Positions 1 to 11,800 of a DNA stretch of 64,000 nucleotides are shown piece by piece (position 1 is the stretch's first letter; every line of letters starts with the position of its first letter). The stretch comes from Botryosphaeria dothidea (Eukaryota > Ascomycota > Dothideomycetes > Botryosphaeriales > Botryosphaeriaceae), in the NCBI GenBank assembly GCA_011503125.2, contig WWBZ02000001.1, positions 5,146,001 through 5,210,000 of the forward strand, in the 5' to 3' direction. The translations under genes were made by a program, and so were the position numbers. A model generated the notes under the pieces. It searched no databases and was not told the origin of the DNA. It saw only the letters and a program-made list of their open reading frames with translations.

Positions 1-135
1 CACAAGCTCGAGCGCCGAGAAGCGCGAGACGCGCAGCAGGGCGTAGAGCAAGAGCGATGAAGTAATAGCGCCGGCGAGGAGGCTGAAGTCGCCGCGGTCG
101 CGTGCAACACGACCGCCGACGATGCGAAATCGCAT
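1..135 (-). CDS. N-terminal fragment of an unidentified membrane protein, cut by the window edge
   Basis: On the minus strand an ATG at 135-133 opens 45 codons without a stop up to the window edge. The encoded start has a short basic N-terminus (MRFRIVGGRVARDRGDF) followed by a hydrophobic stretch rich in Leu, Ala and Ile that could be a membrane segment or signal anchor. It would be transcribed divergently from the PQ-loop gene that starts at 400, leaving a shared 264-bp promoter region. I do not recognise the family. It is too short to exclude a chance reading frame, although codon choice is GC-rich like the neighbouring genes. Confidence 0.4.
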   Translation of the reverse strand, partial: MRFRIVGGRVARDRGDFSLLAGAITSSLLLYALLRVSRFSALELV

Positions 136-399
136 TGGACGATAAGCGGCCTCATCCTCCCCACGCCTTCTTATCTTTCAGCCACCCTTTCCGGCGCGTA
201 ATACGTCGTGGTAGCCGTGGTGCTCCCTAGCTGTGCCTACCCTTCCAATAGCCCGCATGACTCCCCCAAGTGTCATCCGATCCGCGCCGTGTTCCTGATA
301 TAGTCACCCGCAAGCCTGCCTACCTTATCGCACCCCATCATTACTGCTTCTTCCCTCTCCCAACCCTTTGCGCACCTCCTCCACGCCTTTGCGCCCACA

Positions 400-1770
400 A
401 TGTCAGAATCCTCCCCGCCCTGGTTGGCCACGCGCGCCGTCTTCGAGCCCTCCCTTCCCGCGCACTGCGAGCCCGAGTCCGACTTCCTCTTCCGCTTCTC
501 CTCCACCTTCCATACCTGCGTCCCCACGAACCTTGCCTTCCTGTCCTCTCTCCTCGGTACCCTGAGCATCGTCTCGTGGCTCTTTGCGCAGCTCCCCCAG
601 ATATACAAGAACTATACCTTGAAAAGCACATCAGGCCTCAGCATCTTCTTCCTGGCCGAGTGGTTGCTGGGTGACTTGTCGAACCTGTTGGGCTCTCTCT
701 TCACGGACCAGGCCCTCTGGCAGGTCATTATTGCCTGTTATTACTGCTTCGTCGACTGTTGTTTGGTCGGCCAGTGGATTTGGTACGAGCGCCTGCGCCA
801 TGGTAGGCTGCTGATTCGCGTGTGGGGGAAGGGTTCGCGCGCCGACTACCATGGCCACGGGCCGGGCGATATGGGTGAATTCATCGACGGTGTCTCTGTG
901 TCGGAGGAAGACGCTGTGGATGCCAAGTACATACCACACTCGAAACCACAGGATGTGTTCCGGAGCCCACAGTACTCATCCTCGCCCTCTAAGGAACGCG
1001 ACGATATGCAGGACGATGAAGAGGAGGCGGCTGCCACGCCTTCCAACCACAGGGTTCGCCGCCTGGGTCGCTCCAGCTCTCCCTACCCATCCCCGCGCAC
1101 CGTCCTTTATGTTTCCATGCTCCTCGCTGTGGTTGCGCAAGCATCACCACTGAATGGCCCGAGCCCGGCGTTCCCCATAATCGCGCAGCATAAGGCTTCT
1201 GCGTCGGCCGAATCAGGCACGAAGGTGGCCGGCCGTCTTTTGTCCTGGATGAGCACACTCATGTATCTTGGCTCCCGCATGCCGCAGCTGTACAAGAACT
1301 ATCAGCGCAAGTCGACATCCGGATTGTCACCGACCCTCTTTCTGGCCGCATTCCTGGGCAACTTGTTCTACTCCTCGTCGATCCTCGCGAACCCGTGCGC
1401 GTGGGGCACGTACCCGCCTCACGGAGCGGGCGGCTGGGTTGGATCCGGAGGCAGCCAGCGGTCGGAATGGCTGGGCCGAGCGATTCCGTTTTGGCTGGGA
1501 GCTGCGGGCGTGCTGCTGATGGACGGCGCGGTCGGCGTGCAGTTCTGGTACTACGGCGAAGGATCGCTGGCTGACAGCACCGTTCTCGTGCCCGAAGACG
1601 GCCCGGGAGGCAAGAGATTCCGCTGGCGTCGCGTCTCCGGATGGTTGCGCGGATGGATCCCAACGATTCCTGGAAGTGCAGGTGGTGAGAGTGAGCTTCA
1701 GTCGCCAAGAGCGGAGCAAGAGCGTCTGCTCGGGGCGGGAGCGGAGGAAGGTGGTTATGGCGGCGTCTGA
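400..1770 (+). CDS. PQ-loop repeat membrane protein (Ypq/Rtc2-like vacuolar amino-acid transporter)
   Basis: An uninterrupted 456-codon frame. Two PQ-loop motifs are visible. The first is QLPQIYKNYTLKSTSGLS around residues 63-80, the second RMPQLYKNYQRKSTSGLS around 292-309. Each is followed by a hydrophobic helix (FFLAEWLLGDLSNLLG; FLAAFLGNLFYSSS). This duplicated Pro-Gln arrangement is the hallmark of the seven-helix PQ-loop family, whose yeast members Ypq1-3/Rtc2 and human PQLC2 export cationic amino acids from the vacuole or lysosome. Between the two halves lies a long acidic, serine-rich cytosolic linker (about residues 150-230), as in other filamentous fungi. The start at 400 has a good context (cacaATG) and gives a complete first half; no introns are needed. 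Vacuolar location and substrate are inferred from the family. Confidence 0.85.
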   Translation: MSESSPPWLATRAVFEPSLPAHCEPESDFLFRFSSTFHTCVPTNLAFLSSLLGTLSIVSWLFAQLPQIYKNYTLKSTSGLSIFFLAEWLLGDLSNLLGSLFTDQALWQVIIACYYCFVDCCLVGQWIWYERLRHGRLLIRVWGKGSRADYHGHGPGDMGEFIDGVSVSEEDAVDAKYIPHSKPQDVFRSPQYSSSPSKERDDMQDDEEEAAATPSNHRVRRLGRSSSPYPSPRTVLYVSMLLAVVAQASPLNGPSPAFPIIAQHKASASAESGTKVAGRLLSWMSTLMYLGSRMPQLYKNYQRKSTSGLSPTLFLAAFLGNLFYSSSILANPCAWGTYPPHGAGGWVGSGGSQRSEWLGRAIPFWLGAAGVLLMDGAVGVQFWYYGEGSLADSTVLVPEDGPGGKRFRWRRVSGWLRGWIPTIPGSAGGESELQSPRAEQERLLGAGAEEGGYGGV

Positions 1771-3210
1771 TCGGTCGCGCTCGCCATCACCCCGGCTCCT
1801 GCGCCACATATCTGCCGCCAGCCTTGTGCCCACGTGGGCCTCACCTACGACGTATGATCTTTTGTCTTTTTCCTTATTCTGTCTTTTCTTCTTGCTCTTT
1901 TAGATGTCATAGGCATTGCTGGCGTTTGGGACGCATTCACGAGCACCTCTCCGGTGGGTTGGACTATTACGTATCATGAAGGAGCGTGCATCAGGGAGCG
2001 AAGAGTAGCACAATGGGCATTTCACGAGACGTCATCTCCAGGAGTTCAGGAGTTCTTTTTCCTTGCCGGTCTCAAGGCATGTTACAGCCCTTTTCGGGGA
2101 ATTTTATAGGGATCGCTGAGCGTACGTTAGACTGCACGACCTGATCTGGATAGACGATTTGGTCCTCCCTTGCGAATATCATCACCATCAAACTTCTCCA
2201 CTGCTGTTCTAGTTGCTTCTATGCCTCCTGGGATGCTTAGTCTCCTGAGATGTCTACGGCGCACGAGGGACCAAAGCTGCGTCATCAACGTGGCCGCTCA
2301 TCATTTCGCAGCTGCGGGGAACTCTTCCCCGCTCTATTATTAGCTCCTCGAAAACGTGTCCTGATGGAGAAAGTCTGGTAGTTTGCCGGACGGACCGCGG
2401 CAGTCTGATGAAGCGTATCGTGTGGATGAGCATGACAGCACAGCATTTCAGCCGCGGCACTCCCCAAAGGACACCGAGACATCGCGCATTCATCGCTCCG
2501 CAGGCCCATCAGCCACGGCACCAGCAACTCAAAACAGTCACCATACGAGCGCGGGCCAAGAGCCCATCAATTTCGCGCGGCATCCCCACGCGTGCCACAC
2601 TGGCGCAATCACCGGGACTTGGCGCTGTAGGGCCGACAGGGCCGGGCCGGTGCGGCAGCCTATGGGAAAAGAGCCTCAAGTCGTGCCCATGCTCCTGAGG
2701 TGCCGTTTTCCGGCCGCCCAGCTCCAGCTTGCGCGAATTTATTCTGCCTGCGTTGCGTGGGAGAGAGGGGGTGGAAGCTTCCCCCAAAATCCAGCTGCCC
2801 TCCTCCACGGGATCCTTGAGAGATTGCAAAAGTTAGTGATCTCACAGGGTCCGAGGGTCCCATCAATGTGCGGGTGGGTTGCAGTTGGCGCGTGCAGGGG
2901 CGGTGCTGCGCTCGCTTGCTGGCGGCGAGCTGGGAGGGGCTGTGGCTGAACGGAATGAAGCTCTGCGTGCGGCGTCCGCGGGTCCAGCATGATGCGTTGT
3001 TTGGGAGCTTCCATTGCGGTGTGTGTGCGTTACGTGGAGGGCAAGCCTACCTTACTCTATCCATCCTCCCGCCGCTCACTCCCGCCGCTGCGATAGTATA
3101 AGAGCTCGCCATCCACCAGCCCACCACTGCTGCCTTCTCCTCTCTGCTCATTCCACCCACCACACCACCCCACCCTAAACCCAATTGTTCTCACGGAACG
3201 TCTGCCCAGC
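1771..3210. other. Intergenic region upstream of the WW-domain gene
   Basis: No convincing gene. The longest plus-strand frame (2383-2949) has low-complexity composition, no recognisable motif and overlapping frames on both strands. A TATA-like element (tagtataagag, about 3094-3104) and a C/T-rich tract (3121-3180) just before the ATG at 3211 look like the core promoter of the next gene. Confidence 0.5.
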
Positions 3211-4241
3211 ATGTCGTTCTTCAAGAAGATGACCAAGGAATTTGAAGGCCTCGGATTCGGCGACAAGGAAAAGGAAAAGCACGGCGAGAATGGTCAGTAA
3301 ATGCGCTCACCTTATTGCCGCATCCGACAATAGCAAGATCTAACTCTCTCCGCAGCAGAAGCCTCCCGCGGCTACTACGATCAGAGCGGCTACGGCCAGC
3401 CCCCGCCCCAACATTACCAATCGCCTCCTCCTCCTCAGCAGGGCTACGGCCAGCCTCAATACGGCCAACCTTACGGACAGCCTCCACCTCAACACTACCA
3501 GTCCCCTCCTCCTCAGCAGGGCTACGGCCAACCTGCTTACGGTCAGCCGCCGCAACAGCACTACCAATCGCCGCCTCCTCACGGCTATGGTGCGCCTCCC
3601 GCACCCCCGCCTCCCAGCTTTGACCCTCCGCTGCTGCCGGCCGGTTGGTACTCTCACTGGGATTCCAACCGTAATCGCGCGTACTACGCCGAGCCCGCCA
3701 CCGGCCGCAGCCAGTGGGAGCAGCCTGGCTTCGGCATGGAGGCATCGAGGGGTGCGGGCGGCGAGTTCTACAACGAGTACGGCAACGCCGCTCCCCCGGC
3801 TGGCTATGGCGGTGGCTACGGCCAGGAGGGTGCGCACGGCGAGCATCAGAAGGAGTACTACGGTGATGTCGAGAAGAAGGAGAAGAAGAAGGAGGGCCAC
3901 AGCACCGGTGCCATGGTCGCCGCTGCTGGTGCTGGTGTCGTCGGTGGTGCCGTCCTCGGCGCTGTTGTTGGTAAGTTGCTGCAGACGCTTGCGCTTCCCT
4001 GGCTCTTGCAGTATGCTAATCATGTATGGAAACAGCCCACGAGATGACTGAGGACTCGGATGACGAGAACGCGCGCTCCGCTCCCCCGCCTGATTCGTCC
4101 TACTATAACCCCGTTCCCCCGCCGACAGATGACCTGCCCGACGAGACACGCTCTGGTAGCTCCGTCTCGAGTAGTGATAAGGAGGACTTGGAGGAGGCTC
4201 GCGAAGCTTATGAAGAGGCGTACGAGGAGGCTTACGACTAA
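3211..4241 (+). CDS. WW-domain protein with Pro/Gln/Tyr-rich repeats and a glycine-zipper segment
   Basis: Three exons are inferred: 3211-3292, 3356-3970 and 4036-4241, giving about 300 residues. Exon 1 encodes a basic start (MSFFKKMTKEFEGLGFG). Exon 2 encodes about four imperfect GYGQP..HYQSPPP repeats, then a WW domain beginning LPAGWYSHWDSNRNRAYY and ending with the second tryptophan in SQWEQPG. A Tyr/Gly linker follows, then a small-residue helix (GAMVAAAGAGVVGGAVLGAV) typical of glycine-zipper membrane segments. Exon 3 encodes a very acidic tail ending in EEAYEEAYEEAYD. WW domains bind proline-rich ligands; the Pro/Tyr repeats upstream could be self-ligands. Intron 1 (3293-3355) ends in a tandem CAGCAG acceptor, so two products differing by one residue are possible. 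Intron 2 (3971-4035) has a GTAAGT donor. The reverse strand is also open, but that is a shadow of the biased codons. The biochemical function is unknown. Confidence 0.75.
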
Positions 4242-5848
4242 GACTCCTGCCGTTACTTATGGCGCTGACCATCGCGTTGGCCCATTGATGGTGGGAGGTA
4301 GGGGATTCTGATACTGCACTATTTAGTACAGACATTTGGACGCTGTCCATACTGCGAAATAATATTCGTTGGCAGTATAATACTGCAAAAATCGGAACAA
4401 CATTGGCCATTATGGCATCATGTGTGAGAGGAGGCGAGATGATGATGTGTTGAAGTTCGAACTGAATGCCACGAGATCAAGTAAAGCAGAAGGATGTTGT
4501 GAGAGGGGCTTGGACTAAGGGAGATCCTATACCCAAGAGGGCAAGGTTCGAGAAGTCAAGCAGAAACAGGGAAGGCATGGACTGTACCTGTCCCGTGCCG
4601 TCCCTCAAGCCACAAAAATGTCTGCCTTTTCGTCCGCGTGTTTTCATCGGGCTTCGAATCAAATGAATCTGTTTGAATAGGTCCGAAACTACTGCGCGCC
4701 ACAGCAGGCATGTTCGTAGGGTTGCTTACATCCGGAACACAGCCTAAGTCCGACCGAGACTTTACAGTAGCGGGCGAGGCTCGGACTCTGACCAAAACGG
4801 GAAAATCGGGGGCTCCCGCATATTGCGCATAAAAGCTCCATCTGGATGAGAACAACAGGCGAAATGACAGTGTTGATCAGCGGGACAGACAACGTGGCTC
4901 CAAACTGGCTGTAAGCGCAGGCGGTTTTTGTGTCGCAGGGGCACGGCGTGGTCGCGGTGTGCCTTGCACTACAGAGGGCTTGGAGGCGACGCGTCTGGTC
5001 CGTCGGCTTGGTGGTCGTGGTGCAGGAGCAGGCAGCTAGCGTATAGGCGGGGAGCTGCTATTGGGATCTCCGGAGGCTATCGGCCGCTGGCCGTCGCGAT
5101 CTGCAGGTGTGCTAGATCTAGATTTTTCGAGAAGGCACGCAGCGGCGCGTCTCGCGGTGGGCGCGCGCAGTCCCGCGGCGCTGGGCGGCGAGGCCCTGGT
5201 GCTGGTGCTGCTGCTGGTGCTGCTGCTGGTGCTGCTGCCGAACCCGGTGTCTGTGTACGCGTCGGGACCGAGAGTTTAGAGAGCAGCTCTGCTTCAGGAA
5301 AGCGAGCCGGGCTGCGCTCCAAAGCTTGGCCGCGGAGGAGAGCTGCTGCGCGCGTGCTGATCGCCCGCCAACACCAGCGCACGGCCGGCGAGTCAGCTTC
5401 TGGCCTTTGTGACACCTCCCACCTTGCCTTGGCCGCCCCTGCAACTGCGAGGGGTGCTGAAGAAACACGCGCCGCTCGTTCGCTGTCGCGTCTCTGCCTC
5501 CAGCCTTCTCAGCACTCTGCAGCGCCGCGCCGCAACGCTTGCATCAGCCCGCAGCGCAAGCGACGTCATCCCTGGCACTCGAATCCTCCCCAAAACCCCA
5601 GCCGTTCTCCGGGCCTGCCGCGAGCCGACTCCGCCGCCTTGTTTCCGCAAGCCGCCAGAAAGCTGGCTTTTTCCCTCCCGCGCGCACATCCTCTGGCAAT
5701 GGGGCCGCGATAGCCCGCAATTTGGTCGTGACCCCGGCCCCTTTCGCCCCTCGAATTGATCGTGCGCGAGCCACCTATCCCCATTCGCGACAACACCAAA
5801 CTGCCCCTCCGCTCCCCCAGAGCGCATGGCGGCTGACAGGGCGACATC
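4242..5848. other. Long intergenic region and 5' leader of the Fmp27 gene
   Basis: GC-rich sequence from about 4900 to 5848 keeps several frames open on both strands (for example 4928-5713 on plus). None has a recognisable domain, and the translations are low complexity. A run of CTG/GTG-type units sits at about 5199-5243. I read this as the promoter and long leader of the gene starting at 5849. Confidence 0.45.
5199..5243 (+). repeat. CTG/GTG trinucleotide-type microsatellite
   Basis: Tandem interspersed ctggtg and ctgctg units over about 45 bp. On the opposite strand they read as CAG/CAC units, which explains Gln/His- or Ala-rich frames there. Noncoding in my reading. Confidence 0.7.
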
Positions 5849-8800
5849 ATGGCCACCACCCTCTCTTTCCTGTCCGGCCTCCTCGTCCTGCTCTACCTCT
5901 CCACCTTCGTCGTCTTTGCCCTCCTGCGCATCGTCACCGGCATCTCCATCCAACGCTTGGGCTGGTACGGCCTGCGCCGCATATCATACTCCCCCAAGGA
6001 TGGCATTAGACTCGACGTCCGCGGCCTAAGGATATCCCTGCACCGTCCTACCTTCGCCCAGCCCACCTATGTCAGCGTCGTACTCGAGGAGCTCAAGGTC
6101 TCGGTCGACCTCAACAAATTAGGAGCAAGCACAGCCAAGAGCCCCTCCACCAAGCCTCAAGCAAATGGGTCGTTGGCACACGAGAAGGGAGGTCGTACGA
6201 CCTCGGAGGGATCCAAGGGCGAATTCAAAAAGGGACACAAGCGGAGTAGGACATGGCAGAAGTTGACGGAGACCAAGGAACGGATAAAAAGGTTGCATAG
6301 GAAATTGGACTGGATCCGCCTCTTCGATGTGGTAGCCACCTCTACCTCCCTGGTCATTCAGGATGTCGGCTCGGTCCAGGTCGCTCAGTTTACCGCTGCC
6401 GTCGACACGAGGAGGAAGATGGTCGACCGCAGCCGGCTATTCCAACACAGGAGGGCAAAGTCCGAGCACCAGAGTCCCGCTGAGTGGATCTTCACTGTTA
6501 GGAACATTCTCTTCAGCCCGGAAGGCCAGGAGTCTACCGAGATTTTGGACCACCTCACGCTCAATGTGCACGGGCTGCTGTACAAAGAATTGGACGGACT
6601 GCGTGATGCTTCCATCGCCCTCAAACTGGGCCGTCTTAACGTGCCATACGACGATATTCACACGTGTTTGGAGCGGGTAAAGGAGAAGAAGAAGGAAGAT
6701 CCCAATGCCGATAACCTAGGAGCCGATGAAGGCTATACCTTTAATGATGTAATGGAAGAGCTGGAGCGCCCCGGAAGTCGGGAGGAAGAAATCGTCCAGA
6801 CCGTGTCGGACTCGAAAGAATTTGTCAGTTCCATTTTGCGCGGAATTCAGGAGATCCAGTTTGCCGTCAGCTTCTTCGGCCTTACAAAACGGATCCGGGA
6901 TGGAAGCACAAAGGAGAGCCCGGTGTTCCTTAACATGTCCATGAAGGAGTTTGGATTTGACCTGCTTCGTCTGGATCCCAGGAGTCCGGCTCACTTGATG
7001 TACTTTTCGCCTCACGATATTGCCCATCAAGCGCTCATTGCCGCCATTGCGATCTCAGTGGGGATTGATCATGGGCAGGACCATCCGGAGAGGCTCTTGT
7101 ACATTCCCATGGCAACAATGACGCTGAAGACTACGCTGCCCTCAAAGACGATCCAAATAGACCGTGAGAGGGATGCAACTGAACGCAACACCAACATCCT
7201 GTTTGCGAACTTTGTCGTCACATCTCCGTCGCTGGATCTTGATCCGCGGCATCTTCCACTGATTCTTGCCTTGCTGCAGAGATCAGATCGTAAGAATAAA
7301 CCAGGCCAGAGTCCCCATACCAAAAGGCATGTTGCCTCTCGTTTGTTACCCAAAGCAAACGTCAAGTTCTCCGTGCATGAACCTGTTATCAGGGTTACCC
7401 TGCCTCCCATGGAACCCGACAAAAAGGACAGCGATGAATTTGATCTGCTGATTTCCAACATGTCTTCCTTATCTCTGGATGTAGAGTCTTCTCATTCCGC
7501 TGGAGGAGATCTGCACTACTCATTAGCATCATTCTTCCGCATGGCATCTCATGAGCTCTACTATCAAACTGCATCAGGCGAGAAGCACAATCTCCTTGTG
7601 ACTGAAGCGACCGAGGTCAAAGTTCAGTTGGATGCCTCACCAGAGGTATCAGTTGTCATTGGCCTGAACTTTGAGACCTTCAATATTTTCATGGTCCGTC
7701 CTGAGATTAGCGAGGGTGTGCGTCAGATTGTTGCTCAGCTGCGTACGTACGAGGCCTCCAAAGCCGGCAAATCTTCGTCGAAAAACAAACCGAATTTCTT
7801 GCGGAGACTGCCAAAATGGCTTGCCCATCTCCAGGTTCAAGGTACCGATTTCAACGTGGAAGTTGCAGGAATTGATCACGATGTTTCGGAGCACTCCCGT
7901 GGTTGTGCATTGCATCTGGACTCATGGACCGCGGAGTACAAGGCTGATAAAACCGAGGATACTGGATCCCGCATATCAAGACGTAGAGCAACTAGCAGGA
8001 CTGTTCCGACAGAGTCGCAGCTCAGGGCAACATCACCGTCGTCGCCTCCGCCTTCGCCAGGCCCGCGGAAGAGGAAGCTCACAGAGACAGATGGCCGACG
8101 ATTGGCCGTTCATGTGGCAGGACTCGAGGGATTCGTCATTGAGTCTTCTGATTCCCGAGAGGAGGAGTCGTTCCTTAAACTACCGCGCTTCGAAGTCGCG
8201 TTCACAACCTCGACTGACATCCAGGGACCCGTTTTCCACATCAACTCCTTTGCACAGAGCCTCTTTGTCCATTATTCCCTTTACAGACACTTTGCAATTG
8301 GCGTTGCGACGATGGTCCTGCGAAGAGCCTTTGTCAGACAGTACGCTGATAGAAACTTTGCAACTCCAACTCCTGCAGCTCCAAGGACTCACCAGAGACA
8401 CCTTACTGTGCCGGACGCGGAAGCCGCCGACACCGTGACGACTACGCCAACTACACCATCGAAGCCTGAGATCATCACCCTCGACTTCAGAGTGGCCTTC
8501 GTCCAAGCCAAGGCTACCATGCCGGGCGATCCTCCGCTGATGCTCCAAATCCAAGGTTTTGATGCTGGTCGCCACCGGTGGGCTTCACCATTCGCACGCG
8601 CAAAATTGCTCCGTCTGTACACGGAAGCTCCTGGTCTTAAGAAGATTTGGGCTCGTATGGTCAGCATCAAAGGCCTTCGTGTGGATCTCAGGTCTCAACG
8701 ACGCAAGTACGGAACCACAGTCACGGAAGAGAAATCGATCGACGTTGTCACGGATGCTGTCCGAATCGGTGTGCCGCATCAGCTTGTGGTGCACCACGTC

Positions 8801-11800
8801 TTTGATAATATCACAAACACGATAAAGACGGTTGAACAATTGCACCATCGCTTCAGAACCCAGTCGAACGAGTATGTCCTCGATAAGCCGCCGGAGGGTC
8901 CAAAGAAGGTTCCGAGAATTTCCATCCGCAGCCAAGCGGTCCTCTTCGAGATTGAAGAAGGAGGATTTGAATGGAAGCTTGGTACCATATTCCGCCTCGG
9001 TATGCTTGAACAGAGGCAAAGACTCGCCAGAGAGGAGGCCTTCGAGATCAAGGCCAGGAAACTCGCGGAAAGTGATCGCCGGCGGGGCAATACCAGCCAC
9101 CGCGCAAGATCCGTGCACCCTCGTGGACGCAGTTCGCAAAGAAGAGGTACCGCCGAAGGAGAGAAAAGGAGTATGAGTGCAGACCGTGAACCTCGTATCA
9201 CCTCTCCTCAAGAGCGCGGTCGCCGCATGCGATACGATGTGGATGGTACTGCGGAGCTGGATGACACTGCAAGAGTTCACATTGAACAGGCACGCGAGAA
9301 ACTCAACAGACTCCATGCACAAAGCTGGAAGAAGAGGATTGATCAAGGCATGAACTTCACAAACAGCGCCGTAAGGGACATTCGTTCCATGTTCTGGGGT
9401 ATCGACGACATGCCTGAAGACACTGTTGAGCAGACGGAATCCATCCTGGCCATTCCCCAACGACCTGCGTTGATGGCCTTCCTGGTCAGCGATCTCAACT
9501 TCATCATCGACAAGCCCAGCTTCCCTATATCGGAGTACCCCGCTTACTTGAATCGGATTGGCAAAGGTATGCCTGTTGACATGCAATACTCCTTGCTCAT
9601 TCCGATGAATGTCCAAATCAACTTGGGCGAGGCTCGATTGACTCTGAGAGATTACCCACTCCCCTTCATCCACGTGCCCGCCATCCGCGTTGGCCAATCA
9701 GCACGCTTGCCCAGTCTGTCACTGAAGACCGATTTTGTCATCGCGGAAGAGTACCGGGACAAGGAATCCAGCCGACTGGTAGATGTTGAAGTTGTACCTC
9801 CAGAGATATCAGAATCGGGCGAGAAGAGCGGTGGCTTTACTGTCAGCGTTCGCCGCACCATCGCTCCGGTGAAGACGTACTCTGATATGCGGGTCGAGGT
9901 CAACACAAGCTATCCGACAAGAATCACCTGGGGTACTTCTTACCAACCTGCGATTCAAGACATGATGCAAGTCATCGAAGGCTTCACAAAGGCTGCCATG
10001 GATCCTTCTGAGAAGGTCGGTTTCTGGGACAAGATTAGGTTGTCTTTCCATTCCAAGATCAACATCGCATGGAAGGGCGATGGCGACGTCCACCTCATTC
10101 TCAAGGGCTCTCGCGATCCTTACAAGGTGACTGGTGATGGTGCTGGTTTCACGATGTGCTGGCGGGACAATGTTCGACTCAATATTGGCCAGGAAGATGA
10201 TCAGAAGAGGCTCATCACTGTGGACAGCGGCGTCTGCATTCTCGCTGTACCGGACCTGAGCCACTATGCTCGCATGGTGGAGCAGGAGGAATCCGATTCT
10301 GAGAGTGTCATTAGTGGTTCCAGCTTCAAGCACGGAGCCTCATTCCGCAAGACGGTGATGAAGCTTTCTGGAAATGTCAGGTGGCTTGTCGGGCTCATGT
10401 TCGAACGTGAGGAAGATGGCAAGCGATCCTTCGACTTTGAGCCGCATTACAACGTTATTCTCAAGCATCCCGACTATGCCAAACCTTCGGGTGGCAAAGA
10501 TTACGACGCCTTCAGAGGTTTCCGCAGTCACCACATCCACATGTCCCTTGGTATCTCTGCACCGCATGACAGGGACTGGTCGGTCGCAAACACCAAGGCT
10601 TCTCCTAACTACAACAGCGTCCACCTTACACCACGCTTCTTCAGTCATTTCTACAGCTGGTGGTCACTGTTCTCTGGTGCTATGGCTTTGCCAGTACGCC
10701 AAGGACCACTTTGGCCGGGCGTGGAAAAGTCGGGCAAGAAATTCGGTCGCCATCTTGCTACTCTCAAGTTCAGCATCCTGCTATCTCCGCTGTATATGAG
10801 CCACATCTACAAGCACAAGGATCCCGATGATTATGGAAAGAGTGTGGTCTCTGCCACCGGATTGAAGGTGCGACTCGACAGTTTCATGCTTGACATCCAT
10901 CAGCGGAGAGAAGAGTTCAGGACTTCAGCCCAGAGTGCCAACAAGCCGGCCACCACGACGGGCATGCGTATCAATCAGGTTCAACTGGACTTTATCTCAG
11001 CTGACATTCGTGCTATTTCGGCAACCATCAACGGCACGGAACAGAGCGATATTGAGGAGGCTACGGAGGATACTCTGGCATCATACCAGAACCAGGACGA
11101 TCCGCAAGTCGATCTTTCGAAGTTCACCATCCCTGATAATGATCTCACGTGGGTCGATATGGATGATTTCGTCGAGCTGGACTGGATTCTCCCGTCAGAG
11201 AGCAACCCCGAGACAAAGATTTTGCCTCTGGCATTTGCCCCTCGTTTCACGTACTTCCGACAAACCGATCATCAAGACAACATATCTGGGGATCCTCATA
11301 GGTCCAGCCAATTTGGAAACGAGCCGACACACTACTGCGTCATGTCAAAGCAGAACGACCCTCGACGTGTTCAATGCAATTTGATCTCGGAACGCTTGAA
11401 GAAGGTGCTTGAGCAGATCGAGCAAAGCCAACGCGATATCGGCGAGCAACAGCTCAGAATCTTGCGGTCAACCAGTGATGACGACTGGGAGCTTGAGGAA
11501 AGGCTATCCGTTTACCAGCATCATCATGAAATGCTCAAGCGGAAGCGCGACATTCTTCAGTCAATGTATTCCAGCCTGGTCCATCGTCTGGAGCGTGACG
11601 ATCCGTCGGCTGCTCCACGCATCGAAACCGAAGACCAATATCTCGAAGCGCCCGAGATTTACGATGCTACCGACAAGGAAACGCGCGGCCTTGATTCCAC
11701 GCCGCTCGCCGACTATATCAGCGACTTCAACAACCGTTTCGTTATCCATAATGCTCAAGTCAAGTGGAACAATGCGCTCAGAAACATCATTCTTCGTTAC

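Noticed and set aside
2383..2949. 188-codon plus-strand frame between the PQ-loop and WW genes
   Set aside because: No recognisable domain, low-complexity composition, equally open overlapping frames on both strands in GC-rich DNA, and no splice support.
3340..4410. Long minus-strand frame opposite the WW-domain gene
   Set aside because: Its Leu/Arg/Ala-rich translation is the mirror of the Pro/Gln/Tyr repeats on the plus strand, which have a recognisable WW domain and introns.
4928..5713. 261-codon frame upstream of Fmp27
   Set aside because: Ala/Arg/Gly-rich translation created by GC-rich leader and a CTG-type microsatellite; no motif.
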